Assembly: GCF_023277925.1 (NCBI RefSeq)
Contig: NZ_CP063832.1
Coordinates: 3,364,001 to 3,428,000 of the forward strand
Length of the DNA: 64,000 bases
Source: Pseudomonas entomophila
Lineage (GTDB): Bacteria; Pseudomonadota; Gammaproteobacteria; Pseudomonadales; Pseudomonadaceae
Reading direction: 5' to 3'
The notes under the pieces are model-generated. The model worked only from the letters and a program-made list of their open reading frames with translations, ran no database searches and had not been told where the DNA came from. Both the position numbers and the translations under genes were made by a program. Shown one piece after another: positions 37,727 to 46,023 of the stretch (within the stretch, counting starts at the first letter, position 1; each line of letters starts with the position of its first letter).

Positions 37727-38295
37727 CGACAGGCGCTCCCTGGCCGGCGCGGAGGGGGTGCGGCTTCGGCGACACTCGCCTTGCACGCTTCGAGGGCGCG
37801 CATCATATGCTTTTCCACGGCGCTCTGGGACAGTTGCATGGCCTTGGCGATCTCGCCGTAGGTGCAGCCGTGGATGCGATTGAGCAGGAAGATCTGGCGG
37901 GTGCGCTCGGGCAAGGCGCGCAGGGCCGACTCGATGCGTTGCAAGTCGTGGTCGATCTCCAACGCCTGCTCGGGCGCCTGGGTGGCGGGCTCGTCGTCGT
38001 TGATATGCAGGCTTTCGGCGGCGCGATCACGCGAGCCTTCGCTGCGCAAGTAGTCGATGGCCAGGTTGCTGGCGCTGCGCAGCAGGTAAGTGTCGAGGGC
38101 CTCGACCTTGACTTCGGGGCGGCGCCAGAAACGCAGGAACAGGTCCTGCACCAGGTCCGAGGCGGTGGCCCGGCAACCGATGCGCCGGCTCACCAGCGCC
38201 TCCATGCGCGCCCGCTGGGCCAGGAACACCTGGACGAAGCGCGCCCGACCCGCGCCGTCGGCCTCGGCGTCGATCACCTCCCCCGGCTCGCTCAA
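37723..38295 (-). CDS. FecI-type ECF sigma factor
   Basis: 190 aa. Sigma region 2 (about 20-85: RRIGCRATASDLVQDLFLRFWRR, LLRSASNLAIDYLRSE) and region 4 (about 115-170: ALPERTRQIFLLNRIHGCTYGEIAKAMQLSQSAVEKHMMRALEAC). Directs transcription of the cognate receptor when the siderophore signal releases it from FecR. It is the fourth gene of the DUF3649-PepSY-DUF3325-fecI-fecR unit, 4 bp after DUF3325. Confidence 0.92.
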   Translation of the reverse strand: MSEPGEVIDAEADGAGRARFVQVFLAQRARMEALVSRRIGCRATASDLVQDLFLRFWRRPEVKVEALDTYLLRSASNLAIDYLRSEGSRDRAAESLHINDDEPATQAPEQALEIDHDLQRIESALRALPERTRQIFLLNRIHGCTYGEIAKAMQLSQSAVEKHMMRALEACKASVAEAAPPPRRPGSACR

Positions 38296-38299
38296 GCTG

Positions 38300-38626
38300 T
38301 CACACCGCCAGCAAGGCCAGCAGCGGACCGAGCAGCAGGCTCGCCGCCGCCAGCCCCAGCAACAGGCGAGGTTGATACGGCAGGCCGAACACCCACACGG
38401 TGACCCCGGCCATCAGTACGGCAGTCCATTCCACCAACCCCAACGCCCAACCGCGCCCCTGCACGGCCAGCACCAGCGACAGCAGCAGCAAAGCCCAGCC
38501 ACCGAAGCGCAAGGCGCGCAGTTGAACAGCCGTTGGCTTGCGCCCGAGCAGCTCGTTGAAGTGCTTTTCCATGGCCAGACACAGCCCGGCAAAACCGGCG
38601 AAACCGATCAGGGCGACACTCAGCAT
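38300..38626 (-). CDS. DUF3325 small membrane protein
   Basis: 108 aa with three to four hydrophobic helices (MLSVALIGFAGFAGLCLAM at the start, then GWALLLLSLVLAVQG, VLMAGVTVWVFGL, LLLGLAAASLLLG). Family recurrent in iron-uptake operons beside PepSY proteins; function unknown. Overlaps the PepSY stop by 7 bp and precedes fecI by 4 bp. Confidence 0.82.
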   Translation of the reverse strand: MLSVALIGFAGFAGLCLAMEKHFNELLGRKPTAVQLRALRFGGWALLLLSLVLAVQGRGWALGLVEWTAVLMAGVTVWVFGLPYQPRLLLGLAAASLLLGPLLALLAV

Positions 38627-40188
38627 CCACTCGCCTCCACCGCTTTCGCGGCACGCGGCGCACGCTTGGCCACTGGCTTGAGCGCACGTAGCATCTTGCC
38701 GGCGGCCCAGGCCAGGAACAGCCCGGTGCCCAGGGCGGTCAGGTCGAAACCGGCCATGGCCCAGTCGCCTGCGGCGATGGAATGGTTCAGCCCCTGGCCG
38801 GTGGTCAGCGCATTGAGCAAGGGCAACAGGGCGAATGCCAGCGCACCCAGCGCCAGCTGTTCACCCCAGGCGCGGCGCCCGGGGCGCAGCATCGCGTGCA
38901 GCAACGACAGCGCCCAGGCCAGGAAGAACCCGTTGATCTCCCAGTCAGCGCGCCCTTCCTGCGCAGCCGGTACCAGGCGGTTGACCCAGAAAAACGCCGC
39001 CACGCCCAGCAGCAGGCCGCTCATGCTGGCGATATTGAGCACCTCGACCAGGCGCAGCTCGCCCGGCATCCGAGCGCTCTTGGCGTGCTTGAGCTGGCGC
39101 TTGCCCAGCCACATCACCAGGCCCGTGCCGATCACCGCCGTGCCAGCCACGCCAAAGACGAAGTACAGCCAGCGCAACCAGGGCCCGGCGAAATTGCCCA
39201 TGTGCAGGCCGACGAAGGTGAACGAGGTCAACATCGCCGCGCTTTCCGGCGCGCCCTGGGTGAGCAGCGCGCCGCTGGCGCCGTCGAAGGTCCAGTTGGC
39301 GCTGCGCCGGTAGGCCACGCTGTCGGACGAGGCGCGGTTGAAAGTGACGCGGGCGTTCCGGTCGCCGGGGTTCTGCACCTGGATGAAACCCAGCCGCGCG
39401 CCCGGCGCCTGGGCCTGCAGCTTGCCGTACAGCTCGCCCAACGGCACCAGCGGCGCGGCCTGGGCCGCCGCCTTGGGCACCTCGTTACGGCCGAACACAT
39501 CATTGAAGTAGCGGTTGCTGTCGCCATAGCTGGCCATGATGCTGGCCGGCATCACCATGTACATGAAGATCACCAGGCTGCTGTAGCTGATCATCAGGTG
39601 GAACGGCAGCACCAGCACGCCGATGGCGTTGTGCCCGTCGAGCCAGGAGCGCTGGCCCTTGCCCGGGCGGAAGGTGAAGAACTCCTTGAAGATCTTCTTG
39701 TGGGTGATGATCCCGGTGACCAGCCCCAGCAGCATGATGAACGCGCAGAAGGTCGACAGCCAGCGGCCCCAGGGGTGCGGCATCTGCAGCTGGAAGTGGA
39801 AGCGGTAGAAGAACTCGCCGCCGCGGCTGTCGCGGGCCTCGACCTCCTCGCCGCTGCGCGCATCCAGCGTCTTGTTGACGAAGCCCCGTGGCCCGCCGGC
39901 CTCGGGGTCGCGCCAGCCGACGCTCAACGCCGCCTCACGCTCGCTGGGCAGGCGGATGAACCAGCCGCTGGCGTGCCCGGCGTTGGCTTCCAGGTAGCGC
40001 TGCGCCGCCGTCAGGCTGGCTGCGGGATCGAGCGCGTGGCTGCGGATCTCCGGTTGCGTCCAGTGGCTGATCTCGTCCTTGAAGTACGACAGCGTCCCGG
40101 TCAGGAAGATCGCGAACAGCAGCCAGCCGAAGATCAGGCCAGTCCAGGTGTGCAGCCAGGCCATGGCCTGGCGGAAGCCTTCTTTCAT
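38620..40188 (-). CDS. PepSY-associated membrane protein (iron-regulated, possible ferric-siderophore reductase type)
   Basis: 522 aa from ATG 40188. N-terminal helix AMAWLHTWTGLIFGWLLFAIFLTGTLSYF, periplasmic PepSY regions (about 60-140 and 240-330), a central helix pair around FCAFIMLLGLVTGIITHKKIFKEFF with HxN-type histidines, and C-terminal helices. Family members beside siderophore receptors are proposed inner-membrane ferric reductases; that role is inference here. The start overlaps the DUF3649 stop by 4 bp, which excludes the longer frame to 40533. Confidence 0.88.
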   Translation of the reverse strand: MKEGFRQAMAWLHTWTGLIFGWLLFAIFLTGTLSYFKDEISHWTQPEIRSHALDPAASLTAAQRYLEANAGHASGWFIRLPSEREAALSVGWRDPEAGGPRGFVNKTLDARSGEEVEARDSRGGEFFYRFHFQLQMPHPWGRWLSTFCAFIMLLGLVTGIITHKKIFKEFFTFRPGKGQRSWLDGHNAIGVLVLPFHLMISYSSLVIFMYMVMPASIMASYGDSNRYFNDVFGRNEVPKAAAQAAPLVPLGELYGKLQAQAPGARLGFIQVQNPGDRNARVTFNRASSDSVAYRRSANWTFDGASGALLTQGAPESAAMLTSFTFVGLHMGNFAGPWLRWLYFVFGVAGTAVIGTGLVMWLGKRQLKHAKSARMPGELRLVEVLNIASMSGLLLGVAAFFWVNRLVPAAQEGRADWEINGFFLAWALSLLHAMLRPGRRAWGEQLALGALAFALLPLLNALTTGQGLNHSIAAGDWAMAGFDLTALGTGLFLAWAAGKMLRALKPVAKRAPRAAKAVEASGC

Positions 40189-40490
40189 GGCTGTTTCATC
40201 CAGTAGGCCAGGCCGTTGATCGCCCCCAGCAACACGCTCGGCAGCAACACCCCCAGCCAGGCGCGCCAGGCGCTGCGGCAGGCAAAGCACCAGAGGAAGG
40301 CCAACAGGTAGAACATGAACGACAGCATCATGCCGGTCATGGTCGCGTCCACTTGGCTCATGGGTGCCAGCAGGGTGATGCAGACACTGGCCATGGACGC
40401 CAGCAGGTAGCCGCCCAGCAGCGCGGCCAGGCTGCGTGAGGTCACGGCCAGGCGGTAGCTCAGGAGAAGGCCGGCGGCTTTGCGGGTCAT
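40185..40490 (-). CDS. DUF3649 small membrane protein
   Basis: 101 aa, three hydrophobic helices (SLAALLGGYLLASMASVCITLLA, MTGMMLSFMFYLLAFLWCFAC, AWLGVLLPSVLLGAINGLAYW). Companion of PepSY/DUF3325 in Pseudomonas iron loci. First gene of the leftward operon, with a Fur-like box about 30-50 bp upstream. Confidence 0.85.
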   Translation of the reverse strand: MTRKAAGLLLSYRLAVTSRSLAALLGGYLLASMASVCITLLAPMSQVDATMTGMMLSFMFYLLAFLWCFACRSAWRAWLGVLLPSVLLGAINGLAYWMKQP

Positions 40491-40516
40491 GGCGGAGGTC
40501 CGGGGAATGGGGGTGC

Positions 40517-40542
40517 AATAGTAATGATTTCAATTCTCATAA
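40517..40542 (-). promoter_or_regulatory. Fur-like box upstream of the DUF3649-PepSY-fecIR operon
   Basis: On the - strand this reads ATGAGAATTGAAATCATTAC, resembling the ATGAGAATNATTATCATT form of the Fur box. Directly in front of DUF3649. Confidence 0.6.
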
Positions 40543-40559
40543 GCAAAGCCCCGTCAGAC

Positions 40560-40647
40560 CTGTAGGAGCGGCTTCAGCCGCGATCACCCGCGAAGCGGGT
40601 GCCCTGCACCGTGTTGGTTTCATCGCGGCTGAAGCCGCTCCTACAAG
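40560..40647. repeat. REP inverted pair between the two iron loci
   Basis: Arms 40560-40584 and 40622-40647 are perfect over about 25 bases (palindrome GCGGCTTCAGCCGC), with a second small palindrome ACCCGCGAAGCGGGT inside the loop. Separates the two divergent Fur-type promoters. Confidence 0.88.
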
Positions 40648-40700
40648 GATCCCAACACTCCTTGCGTCGCCAACAATTGCCGAACACTGACTGCATGAAT

Positions 40701-40722
40701 ACAATGCGAACAATTCTTACTT
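40701..40722 (+). promoter_or_regulatory. Fur-like box upstream of the second fecI
   Basis: ACAATGCGAACAATTCTTAC, similar to the AATGCGAATAATTCTCATT form seen before Pseudomonas fecI genes; 34-55 bp before the GTG start of fecI. Confidence 0.5.
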
Positions 40723-40755
40723 ACAGTTGCGCTATCCAGCGCCGGAGTCGCATCG

Positions 40756-41250
40756 GTGCCCAGCGCCCTCTCCTCCACCGTCGAAGGCCTCTATGTCGCC
40801 CACCACAGCTGGTTGACCGGTTGGCTGCGCCAACGCCTGGGCTGCCCGCAGAGCGCCGCCGACCTGGCCCAGGACACCTACGTGCGCCTGCTCCAGGCCC
40901 GCGAGACGCCACACCTGATAGAGCCCCGCGCATTCCTCACCACCGTGGCCAAGCGCGTGCTGTGCAACCACTTCCGCCGCCAGGAGCTGGAGCGCGCCTA
41001 CCTCGAGGCCCTGGCCCAGGTGCCCGAGCACGTGGCGCCGAGCGAAGAAGACAAGGCGATAATCTTCGCCACCCTGCTCGAACTCGACCGCCTGCTCGAC
41101 GGCCTGGCGCCGCTGGTCAAGCGCGCCTTCCTGCTGGCCCAGGTCGATGGCCTGGGCCAGGGCGAGATCGCCCGCGAGCTGGGCATCTCGCTGGCCACCG
41201 TCAAGCGCTACCTGAACAAGGCAGCCCTGCGCTGCTACTTCGCCCTGTGA
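40756..41250 (+). CDS. fecI: FecI-type ECF sigma factor (ferric-citrate locus)
   Basis: 164 aa from GTG 40756 (no in-frame ATG nearby). Sigma region 2 (CPQSAADLAQDTYVRLLQAR, AFLTTVAKRVLCNHFRRQELERAYLEALA) and region 4 (LAPLVKRAFLLAQVDGLGQGEIARELGISLATVKRYLNKAALRCYF). RRQELERAYLE and KRAFLLAQVDGL are hallmarks of the FecI subgroup. First gene of fecI-fecR-fecA; activates fecA when citrate-Fe binds the receptor. Confidence 0.93.
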   Translation: MPSALSSTVEGLYVAHHSWLTGWLRQRLGCPQSAADLAQDTYVRLLQARETPHLIEPRAFLTTVAKRVLCNHFRRQELERAYLEALAQVPEHVAPSEEDKAIIFATLLELDRLLDGLAPLVKRAFLLAQVDGLGQGEIARELGISLATVKRYLNKAALRCYFAL

Positions 41251-42176
41251 ACAGCAGTTTCTCGCCGCAGATCGCCGAGCAAGCGGTGCACTGGTTGATC
41301 GAGTCCCAAGGTGAGGCCTTCGACCCGCAGCAGCGCCAGGCCCTAGAGCGCTGGTTGCAGGCCGACAGCGAGCACCAGCGCGCCTGGGCGCATATCCAGC
41401 AGGTCAACCAGCGCCTGCGCGGCGTCGCCTCGCCAGTGGTCCACGCCACCCTGCAAGCCCCGCCCTCCCCGGCCCGACGCCGGGCGCTCAAGGCCCTGCT
41501 GCTGGTCGGCGTGGCCAGCGCCACCGGGCTGGGCCTGCAACAGCACAATCCACTGCCTGGGCTGATGGCCGACTACCGCAGCCGGGTGGGCCAGCGCCGC
41601 CGCCTGAGCCTCGACGATGGCAGCCAGTTGCACCTGAATACCCGCAGTGCCGCCGACGTGCGCTTCGACAGCCAGCAACGCCTGGTGCGCCTGCGCGAAG
41701 GCGAATTGCTGCTCGACGTGATCGAGGAACCCCGTCCGCTGCGCGTGCGCACCGCCGAAGGCGAGCTGCACCTGGCCCGTGGCCGTTTCGACGTGCGCCA
41801 GTTCGATGGTTTCAGCCTGGTCTCGGTGTTCAGCGGCCAGGCCAGTGTCGCCGGCCAGCCCCTGCTGGCCGGGCATCAGGCTCGCTTTGCCCGGGGAGGC
41901 TGGCAGGCCATCGCGCCCCTGGACCCCAACCGCGCGGCCTGGGTGGACGGCATGCTGGTGGTGTCGCAGATGCGCCTGACGGATTTTCTCGCCGAGTTGT
42001 CGCGCTACCGACTCGGGCAGCTCGCGTGCAGCGAACGCGTGGCGGACCTGAGAATCTCCGGCTCGTACCCGCTGGAGGACAGCGAACGGATCCTCGACAT
42101 GCTCGAAGTGGCGTTGCCGGTGCGGGTGCGGCGCTTCACCCGCTACTGGGTCAGCGTGGAAGCCGCCACCAGTTGA
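41247..42176 (+). CDS. fecR: FecR-type anti-sigma/signal-transfer protein
   Basis: 309 aa from GTG 41247, overlapping the fecI stop (GTGA). N-terminal DUF4880 (EQAVHWLIESQGEAFDPQQRQALERWLQADSEHQRAW), one helix about residues 83-100, then the periplasmic FecR domain (YRSRVGQRRRLSLDDGSQLHLNTRSAADVRF). Carries the signal from FecA to FecI. The open frame upstream to 40599 is an out-of-frame reading of fecI. Confidence 0.92.
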   Translation: MNSSFSPQIAEQAVHWLIESQGEAFDPQQRQALERWLQADSEHQRAWAHIQQVNQRLRGVASPVVHATLQAPPSPARRRALKALLLVGVASATGLGLQQHNPLPGLMADYRSRVGQRRRLSLDDGSQLHLNTRSAADVRFDSQQRLVRLREGELLLDVIEEPRPLRVRTAEGELHLARGRFDVRQFDGFSLVSVFSGQASVAGQPLLAGHQARFARGGWQAIAPLDPNRAAWVDGMLVVSQMRLTDFLAELSRYRLGQLACSERVADLRISGSYPLEDSERILDMLEVALPVRVRRFTRYWVSVEAATS

Positions 42177-42192
42177 ACAGACGCGCCACCCT

Positions 42193-42285
42193 CCCCTGTA
42201 GGAGCCAGCCTTGCTGGCGAACAGTCCCACGCACGGATCCAAGACCTGCGCTGGCCCGGTTCGCCAGCAAGGCTGGCTCCTACGG
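42193..42285. repeat. REP inverted pair between fecR and fecA
   Basis: Arms 42193-42222 and 42258-42285 (GCCAGCAAGGCTGGC core). As at the other locus, a REP pair separates the fecIR unit from its receptor gene. Confidence 0.88.
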
Positions 42286-42381
42286 AGAGCGTGACGCGAA
42301 AAAATTTTCATCCACTTGAGCCATTTCCCGAACCTCGCGTGACAGAGAAGGCAGAACCCCTCGTCACAGGACCTCCGCCCC

Positions 42382-44691
42382 ATGCCCCTGCGCCCCAGCC
42401 CGCTCGCCTTCGCCCTGATCCTCGCCGCGCCGTTCGCCCTGGCCGCCGAACCCCGCGCCTACCACATCGCCCCCGGCACCCTGGAACAGGCCCTGAACCA
42501 GTTCGGCCGCGAAAGCGGCGCGCTGATCTCGTTCAGCCCGGCCATCACCCAAGGCCTGAACAGCCCAGGCCTGGAGGGGCAATACGAAGTCGACCAGGGC
42601 CTCGACGCCCTGCTGCGCGGCAGCGGCCTGCAAGCCCGCCGGGAAACCGACAACGCCTACAGCCTGCAACCGCAGCCCGCTGGCGGCAACGGCGCGGCCG
42701 TCGAGCTGGGCGCCTCGACCGTGGTCGGCGACTGGCTGGCCGAGGCCCGCCAGGACAACGTCTTCGAACACCCCGGCGCCCGCGACGTGGTCCGCCGCGA
42801 AGAGTTCGAGCGCAACGGCGCCAGCAGCGCCCGCGAAGTGCTCAACCGCATCCCCGGGGTCAACGCCCCCGAGAACAACGGCACCGGCAGCCACGACCTG
42901 GCGCTGAACTTCGGCATCCGCGGCCTCAACCCGCGCCTGGCCTCGCGCTCCACCGTGCTGATGGACGGCATCCCGGTGCCCTTCGCCCCCTACGGCCAGC
43001 CGCAACTGTCGCTGGCCCCCATCAGCCTGGGCAACATGGACGCGGTGGACGTGGTGCGCGGCGGCGGCGCGGTGCGCTACGGCCCGCAGAACGTCGGCGG
43101 CATCGTCAACTTCGTCACCCGCGCCATCCCCGAACAAGCCACCTTCAAGGCGGCGATGCAGAACCAGATCAGCCCCTCGTCCAGCCACGATGGCCTGAAG
43201 AACAGCGCCAACCTGCTGATCGGCGGCACCAACGCCAACGGCCTGGGCGGCGCCCTGCTTTACTCCGGCACCCGGGGCAGCGACTGGCGCGAACACAGCG
43301 ACACGCAGATCGACGACCTGATGCTCAAGGGCAAGCTGCAGCTCGACGAAGCCAACAGCCTGCACGCCATGGCCCAGTACTACGAGGGCGAAGCCCAGAT
43401 GCCCGGTGGCCTGAGCACTGCCGACTTCGACGCCGACCCGTACCAGTCGACCCGCCTGAAGGACAAGTTCTGGGGCCGCCGCACGTTGTTCAACTTCGGC
43501 TACGACTACAAGCAGGACGACCGCCAGTTCAGCGTCAACAGCTTCTTCACCAAGACCCTGCGCAGCGGCTACCTCGACCAGGGCAGCTTCGTCTCGCTGT
43601 CGCCGCGCGAGTACTGGGTGCGCGGCATCGAGACCCGCTTCTCGCAAGGCCTGGCCCTGGGCGACAGCTGGCACGAGCTGGGCATCGGCTACCGCTACGT
43701 CAACGAAGCCGGCCACGAGCTGCGCTTCCGCGAGCCGGTCAACGGCGCCCTGCCCACCACCGCCAGCCGCAACGACCGCGACACCCGCGGCAGCACCGAA
43801 GCCCACGCCATTTACCTGGACGACCGCATCGACATCGGCCGCTGGACCATCACCCCGGGCGTGCGCTACGAGATGATCGACTCCGAGCAGAGCAACAAGC
43901 TCAACGGCCAGCGCTACCAGGGCAGCTACAACACCGCGCTGCCGGCGTTGAACGTGATGTACCATCTGACCGACACCTGGAACCTCTACGCCAACACCGA
44001 AGGCTCGTTCGGCAGCGTGCAGTACAGCCAGATGCCCAACCGCGTCAGCAGCGGCGAAGTGAAGCCGGAGAAGGCGCGCACCTGGGAAGTCGGTACCCGC
44101 TACGACAATGGCGACCTGCAGGCCGAGATCGGCGCCTTCCTGATCAACTTCGACAACCAGTACGAAAGCAACCAGACCAACGACTCGGTGATCGCCCGCG
44201 GCGAAACCCGCCACCAGGGCATCGAGACCAGCGTGCGCTACGCCCTCGACGGCCTGAGCCCGGCCCTGGCAGGTTTCGACGTGCACGCCGGCTACGCCTT
44301 CGTCGACGCCAGCATCCGCGAGGATGGCCCGAACAAAGGTAACCAGGTGCCGTTCTCGTCGCGCCACAAAGGCACGCTGGGCGTGGGTTACACCGAAGGC
44401 CCGTGGCAGTTGAACCTGGACAGCAGCTTCCAGAGCAGCCAGTACGCCGACAACGCCAACACCGGTGCCGAGAGCGCCGACGGCAGCACCGGGCGCATTC
44501 CGGGCTACATGCTGGTGAGCACCCGCGCCGGGTACGACTTCGGGCCGCAGTTGTCGAATTTGAAGGTGGCGGTGGGGGTGAAGAACCTGTTCAACCGCGA
44601 GTACTACACCCGCTCGTTTGATGACAACAACAAGGGCAAGTATGTGGGGGAACCGCGGACGTTGTATGTGCAGACGTCGGTTGAGTTCTGA
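42382..44691 (+). CDS. fecA: FecA-type ferric dicitrate TonB-dependent receptor
   Basis: 769 aa. Signal peptide to about residue 20 (ALA-AEPRAY), STN signalling domain (about 25-90: YHIAPGTLEQALNQFGRESG), plug and barrel ending TLYVQTSVEF. The plug stretch STVLMDGIPVPFAPYGQPQL followed by SLAPISLGNMDAVDVVRGGG is very close to E. coli FecA. Imports ferric citrate and signals through FecR/FecI. 205 bp after fecR; a FecI-dependent promoter should lie at 42290-42380 but I could not assign it. Confidence 0.92.
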   Translation: MPLRPSPLAFALILAAPFALAAEPRAYHIAPGTLEQALNQFGRESGALISFSPAITQGLNSPGLEGQYEVDQGLDALLRGSGLQARRETDNAYSLQPQPAGGNGAAVELGASTVVGDWLAEARQDNVFEHPGARDVVRREEFERNGASSAREVLNRIPGVNAPENNGTGSHDLALNFGIRGLNPRLASRSTVLMDGIPVPFAPYGQPQLSLAPISLGNMDAVDVVRGGGAVRYGPQNVGGIVNFVTRAIPEQATFKAAMQNQISPSSSHDGLKNSANLLIGGTNANGLGGALLYSGTRGSDWREHSDTQIDDLMLKGKLQLDEANSLHAMAQYYEGEAQMPGGLSTADFDADPYQSTRLKDKFWGRRTLFNFGYDYKQDDRQFSVNSFFTKTLRSGYLDQGSFVSLSPREYWVRGIETRFSQGLALGDSWHELGIGYRYVNEAGHELRFREPVNGALPTTASRNDRDTRGSTEAHAIYLDDRIDIGRWTITPGVRYEMIDSEQSNKLNGQRYQGSYNTALPALNVMYHLTDTWNLYANTEGSFGSVQYSQMPNRVSSGEVKPEKARTWEVGTRYDNGDLQAEIGAFLINFDNQYESNQTNDSVIARGETRHQGIETSVRYALDGLSPALAGFDVHAGYAFVDASIREDGPNKGNQVPFSSRHKGTLGVGYTEGPWQLNLDSSFQSSQYADNANTGAESADGSTGRIPGYMLVSTRAGYDFGPQLSNLKVAVGVKNLFNREYYTRSFDDNNKGKYVGEPRTLYVQTSVEF

Positions 44692-44781
44692 GGGGGATGT
44701 GGGATCAGCGGTTGATGATTTCAGCCGCTGGGCCGGTGATGACAACCAGGTGCCCGTCTGAGGATTCGTAGTGGTGCGCAA

Positions 44782-45007
44782 ATCGAGCGCCGCCCGCGCG
44801 GCGTATCGCGGATGAATCCGCTCCTACCGTGGCCATGTCTGATAGGTCATGGTTGTCCGCCTGGTGTGTACGACGCGTTTTTTTTGCTGTCGCCACCGCC
44901 GCCAAGCCATGCGCCAAGGCTGGCAACCACGGCCTTGCAGGTGCGGCACGTTGCAACAAATGTAGGAGCGGATTCATCCGCGATGCGCCGCGCGGGCGGC
45001 GCTCGAT
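44782..45007. repeat. Long-armed REP inverted pair
   Basis: Arms 44782-44826 and 44962-45007 are inverted copies of about 45 bases, combining an ATCGAGCGCCGCCCGCGCGG flank with the REP core GCGGATGAATCCGC. About 135 bases lie between. Confidence 0.85.
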
Positions 45008-45106
45008 CGGATAGGCACTTAAGATTCTGTGGCTGACCCTCTCGCCCACAACGCCGATCAAAAATGCCCCCCAAGAACAACCAGAAAATCAGATTAAGCC
45101 GCTTTC

Positions 45107-45125
45107 TTGTAGTCCATTTCCCAAA
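45107..45125 (+). repeat. 19-bp inverted repeat, left copy
   Basis: TTGTAGTCCATTTCCCAAA; the perfect reverse complement is at 49638-49656. Weaker similarity continues on both sides. Confidence 0.85.
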
Positions 45126-45169
45126 CATACTCCCGCCGCCTTTTTTCCGTTGCGGCTGCTCTGGGAGCG

Positions 45170-45335
45170 CCCTAGTCTCGGCGAGTCGCTGAAACCAGCG
45201 ATCAGCTTTGACAGGCTGCGACGGTAATCACGCATACGGCTCGGCTTCAATGGCGGCTGTACGTGTGGGCACGCTCGCGTGCGCCGGAGCTTTGTGATTC
45301 CGCCGGTCTGTCAACCCACGTACAGCTGCCACCCT
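45170..45335 (+). ncRNA. Structured leader RNA candidate upstream of the DUF6124 gene
   Basis: Small hairpin CGCTG-AAAC-CAGCG (45187-45200). Then a long stem pairs 45252-45269 (GGCGGCTGTACGTGTGGG) with 45315-45330 (CCCACGTACAGCTGCC): 17 pairs with one G-U and one bulge. The stem encloses two hairpins, GCACG-CTCG-CGTGC (45269-45282) and CGGA...TCCG (45285-45302). A TTGACA at 45208 could be a -35 element; the -10 is poor. Ends about 50 bases before the start codon. Not a family I recognise. Confidence 0.5.
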
Positions 45336-45383
45336 TCTGTTTGACAGCAGGCAGGTGACGGCCCCTTTAACAGGAATCATGTG

Positions 45384-45626
45384 ATGTTAAAGATCGTCCC
45401 CGACCCACCCCACAACCCTCACTCCCTCGAAGACACCCTCATCCAGGCCACCGAGTACGCCCTGTGCGCCTTGACCGTGGCCCATCAGGCGGTACTGGCT
45501 CAGCCCAAGTCCCCCGCCACGATCCTGATGATGGCGTCGATGCACGAAGTCGAATCGCTGCGCGTGCTGCTCGAATCGGCGTTGATCCAGGTGCAGATGT
45601 CGGCGCAGCCGCAGGCACTGCACTAA
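45384..45626 (+). CDS. DUF6124-family small protein
   Basis: 80 aa starting LKIVPDPPHNPHS; ATG 45384 after AACAGGAATC (GTG 45381 also possible). Middle and C-terminal helices ESLRVLLESALIQVQ match the style of DUF6124, a Pseudomonas-restricted family often beside DUF3077 genes. No signal peptide. Function unknown. Preceded by the structured leader. Confidence 0.8.
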   Translation: MLKIVPDPPHNPHSLEDTLIQATEYALCALTVAHQAVLAQPKSPATILMMASMHEVESLRVLLESALIQVQMSAQPQALH

Positions 45627-45642
45627 GCCCTTGCCGGCCCTG

Positions 45643-45709
45643 TTCGCCGGCAAGGCCGGCTCCTACCGGGGCTGCATTTCACCTGTAGGAGCCAGCCTTG
45701 CTGGCGAAA
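45643..45709. repeat. REP pair of mixed subtype
   Basis: Arms 45643-45666 (GCCGGCAAGGCCGGC) and 45684-45709 (GCCAGCCTTGCTGGC), inverted but of two sequence subtypes. Confidence 0.82.
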
Positions 45710-45749
45710 GGGCCCGCCCAGGCACCCACAACTTCAGGGAGATTGATTA

Positions 45750-46019
45750 ATGACCACAGACGACACCACCCCCAACACCACAGCCGGCAAAACCAAGTTC
45801 TACCAGGGCGAAGGCCAGACCGCGCCGCTGTTCTGCATCGAACCCGGCATCCCCAGCCAGCACGCCCGCGAACAGGCCTCCGAACTGATGGGCTGCGTGC
45901 GTGACCTGACCATCACCGGGATCATGGAAGAGAAACCCCAGCTGATCTGGGCCTCGTATTACCTGAGCGCGCTGGCCAAGGCGCTGATGGATGACGCCGA
46001 GCTGGGCATGAGCCACTGA
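45750..46019 (+). CDS. DUF3077-family small protein
   Basis: 89 aa; N-terminal polar tail, then FYQGEGQTAPLFCIEPGIPSQHAREQASELMGCVRDLTITGIME and a C-terminal helix, the DUF3077 pattern. Start ATG 45750 with AGGGAG upstream. Commonly paired with DUF6124 genes in Pseudomonas; function unknown. Confidence 0.82.
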   Translation: MTTDDTTPNTTAGKTKFYQGEGQTAPLFCIEPGIPSQHAREQASELMGCVRDLTITGIMEEKPQLIWASYYLSALAKALMDDAELGMSH

Positions 46020-46023
46020 GTGT

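Larger units (their letters stand above)
44692..45160. other. Non-coding stretch after fecA
   Basis: No convincing gene. It holds a long inverted REP pair (44782-45007) and the left copy of a 19-bp inverted repeat at 45107. The open frame 44705-45061 on - runs across the REP arms and looks non-coding. Confidence 0.7.

Noticed and set aside
42290..42381. FecI-dependent promoter before fecA
   Set aside because: Expected there, and GAAAAAATTTT is suggestive, but no -35/-10 pair fits well enough to report.
44705..45061. 118-codon - strand open frame after fecA
   Set aside because: Most of it lies across the inverted REP arms and has no ribosome site; only a short terminal run (SSDGHLVVITGPAAE) looks protein-like, too little to call.
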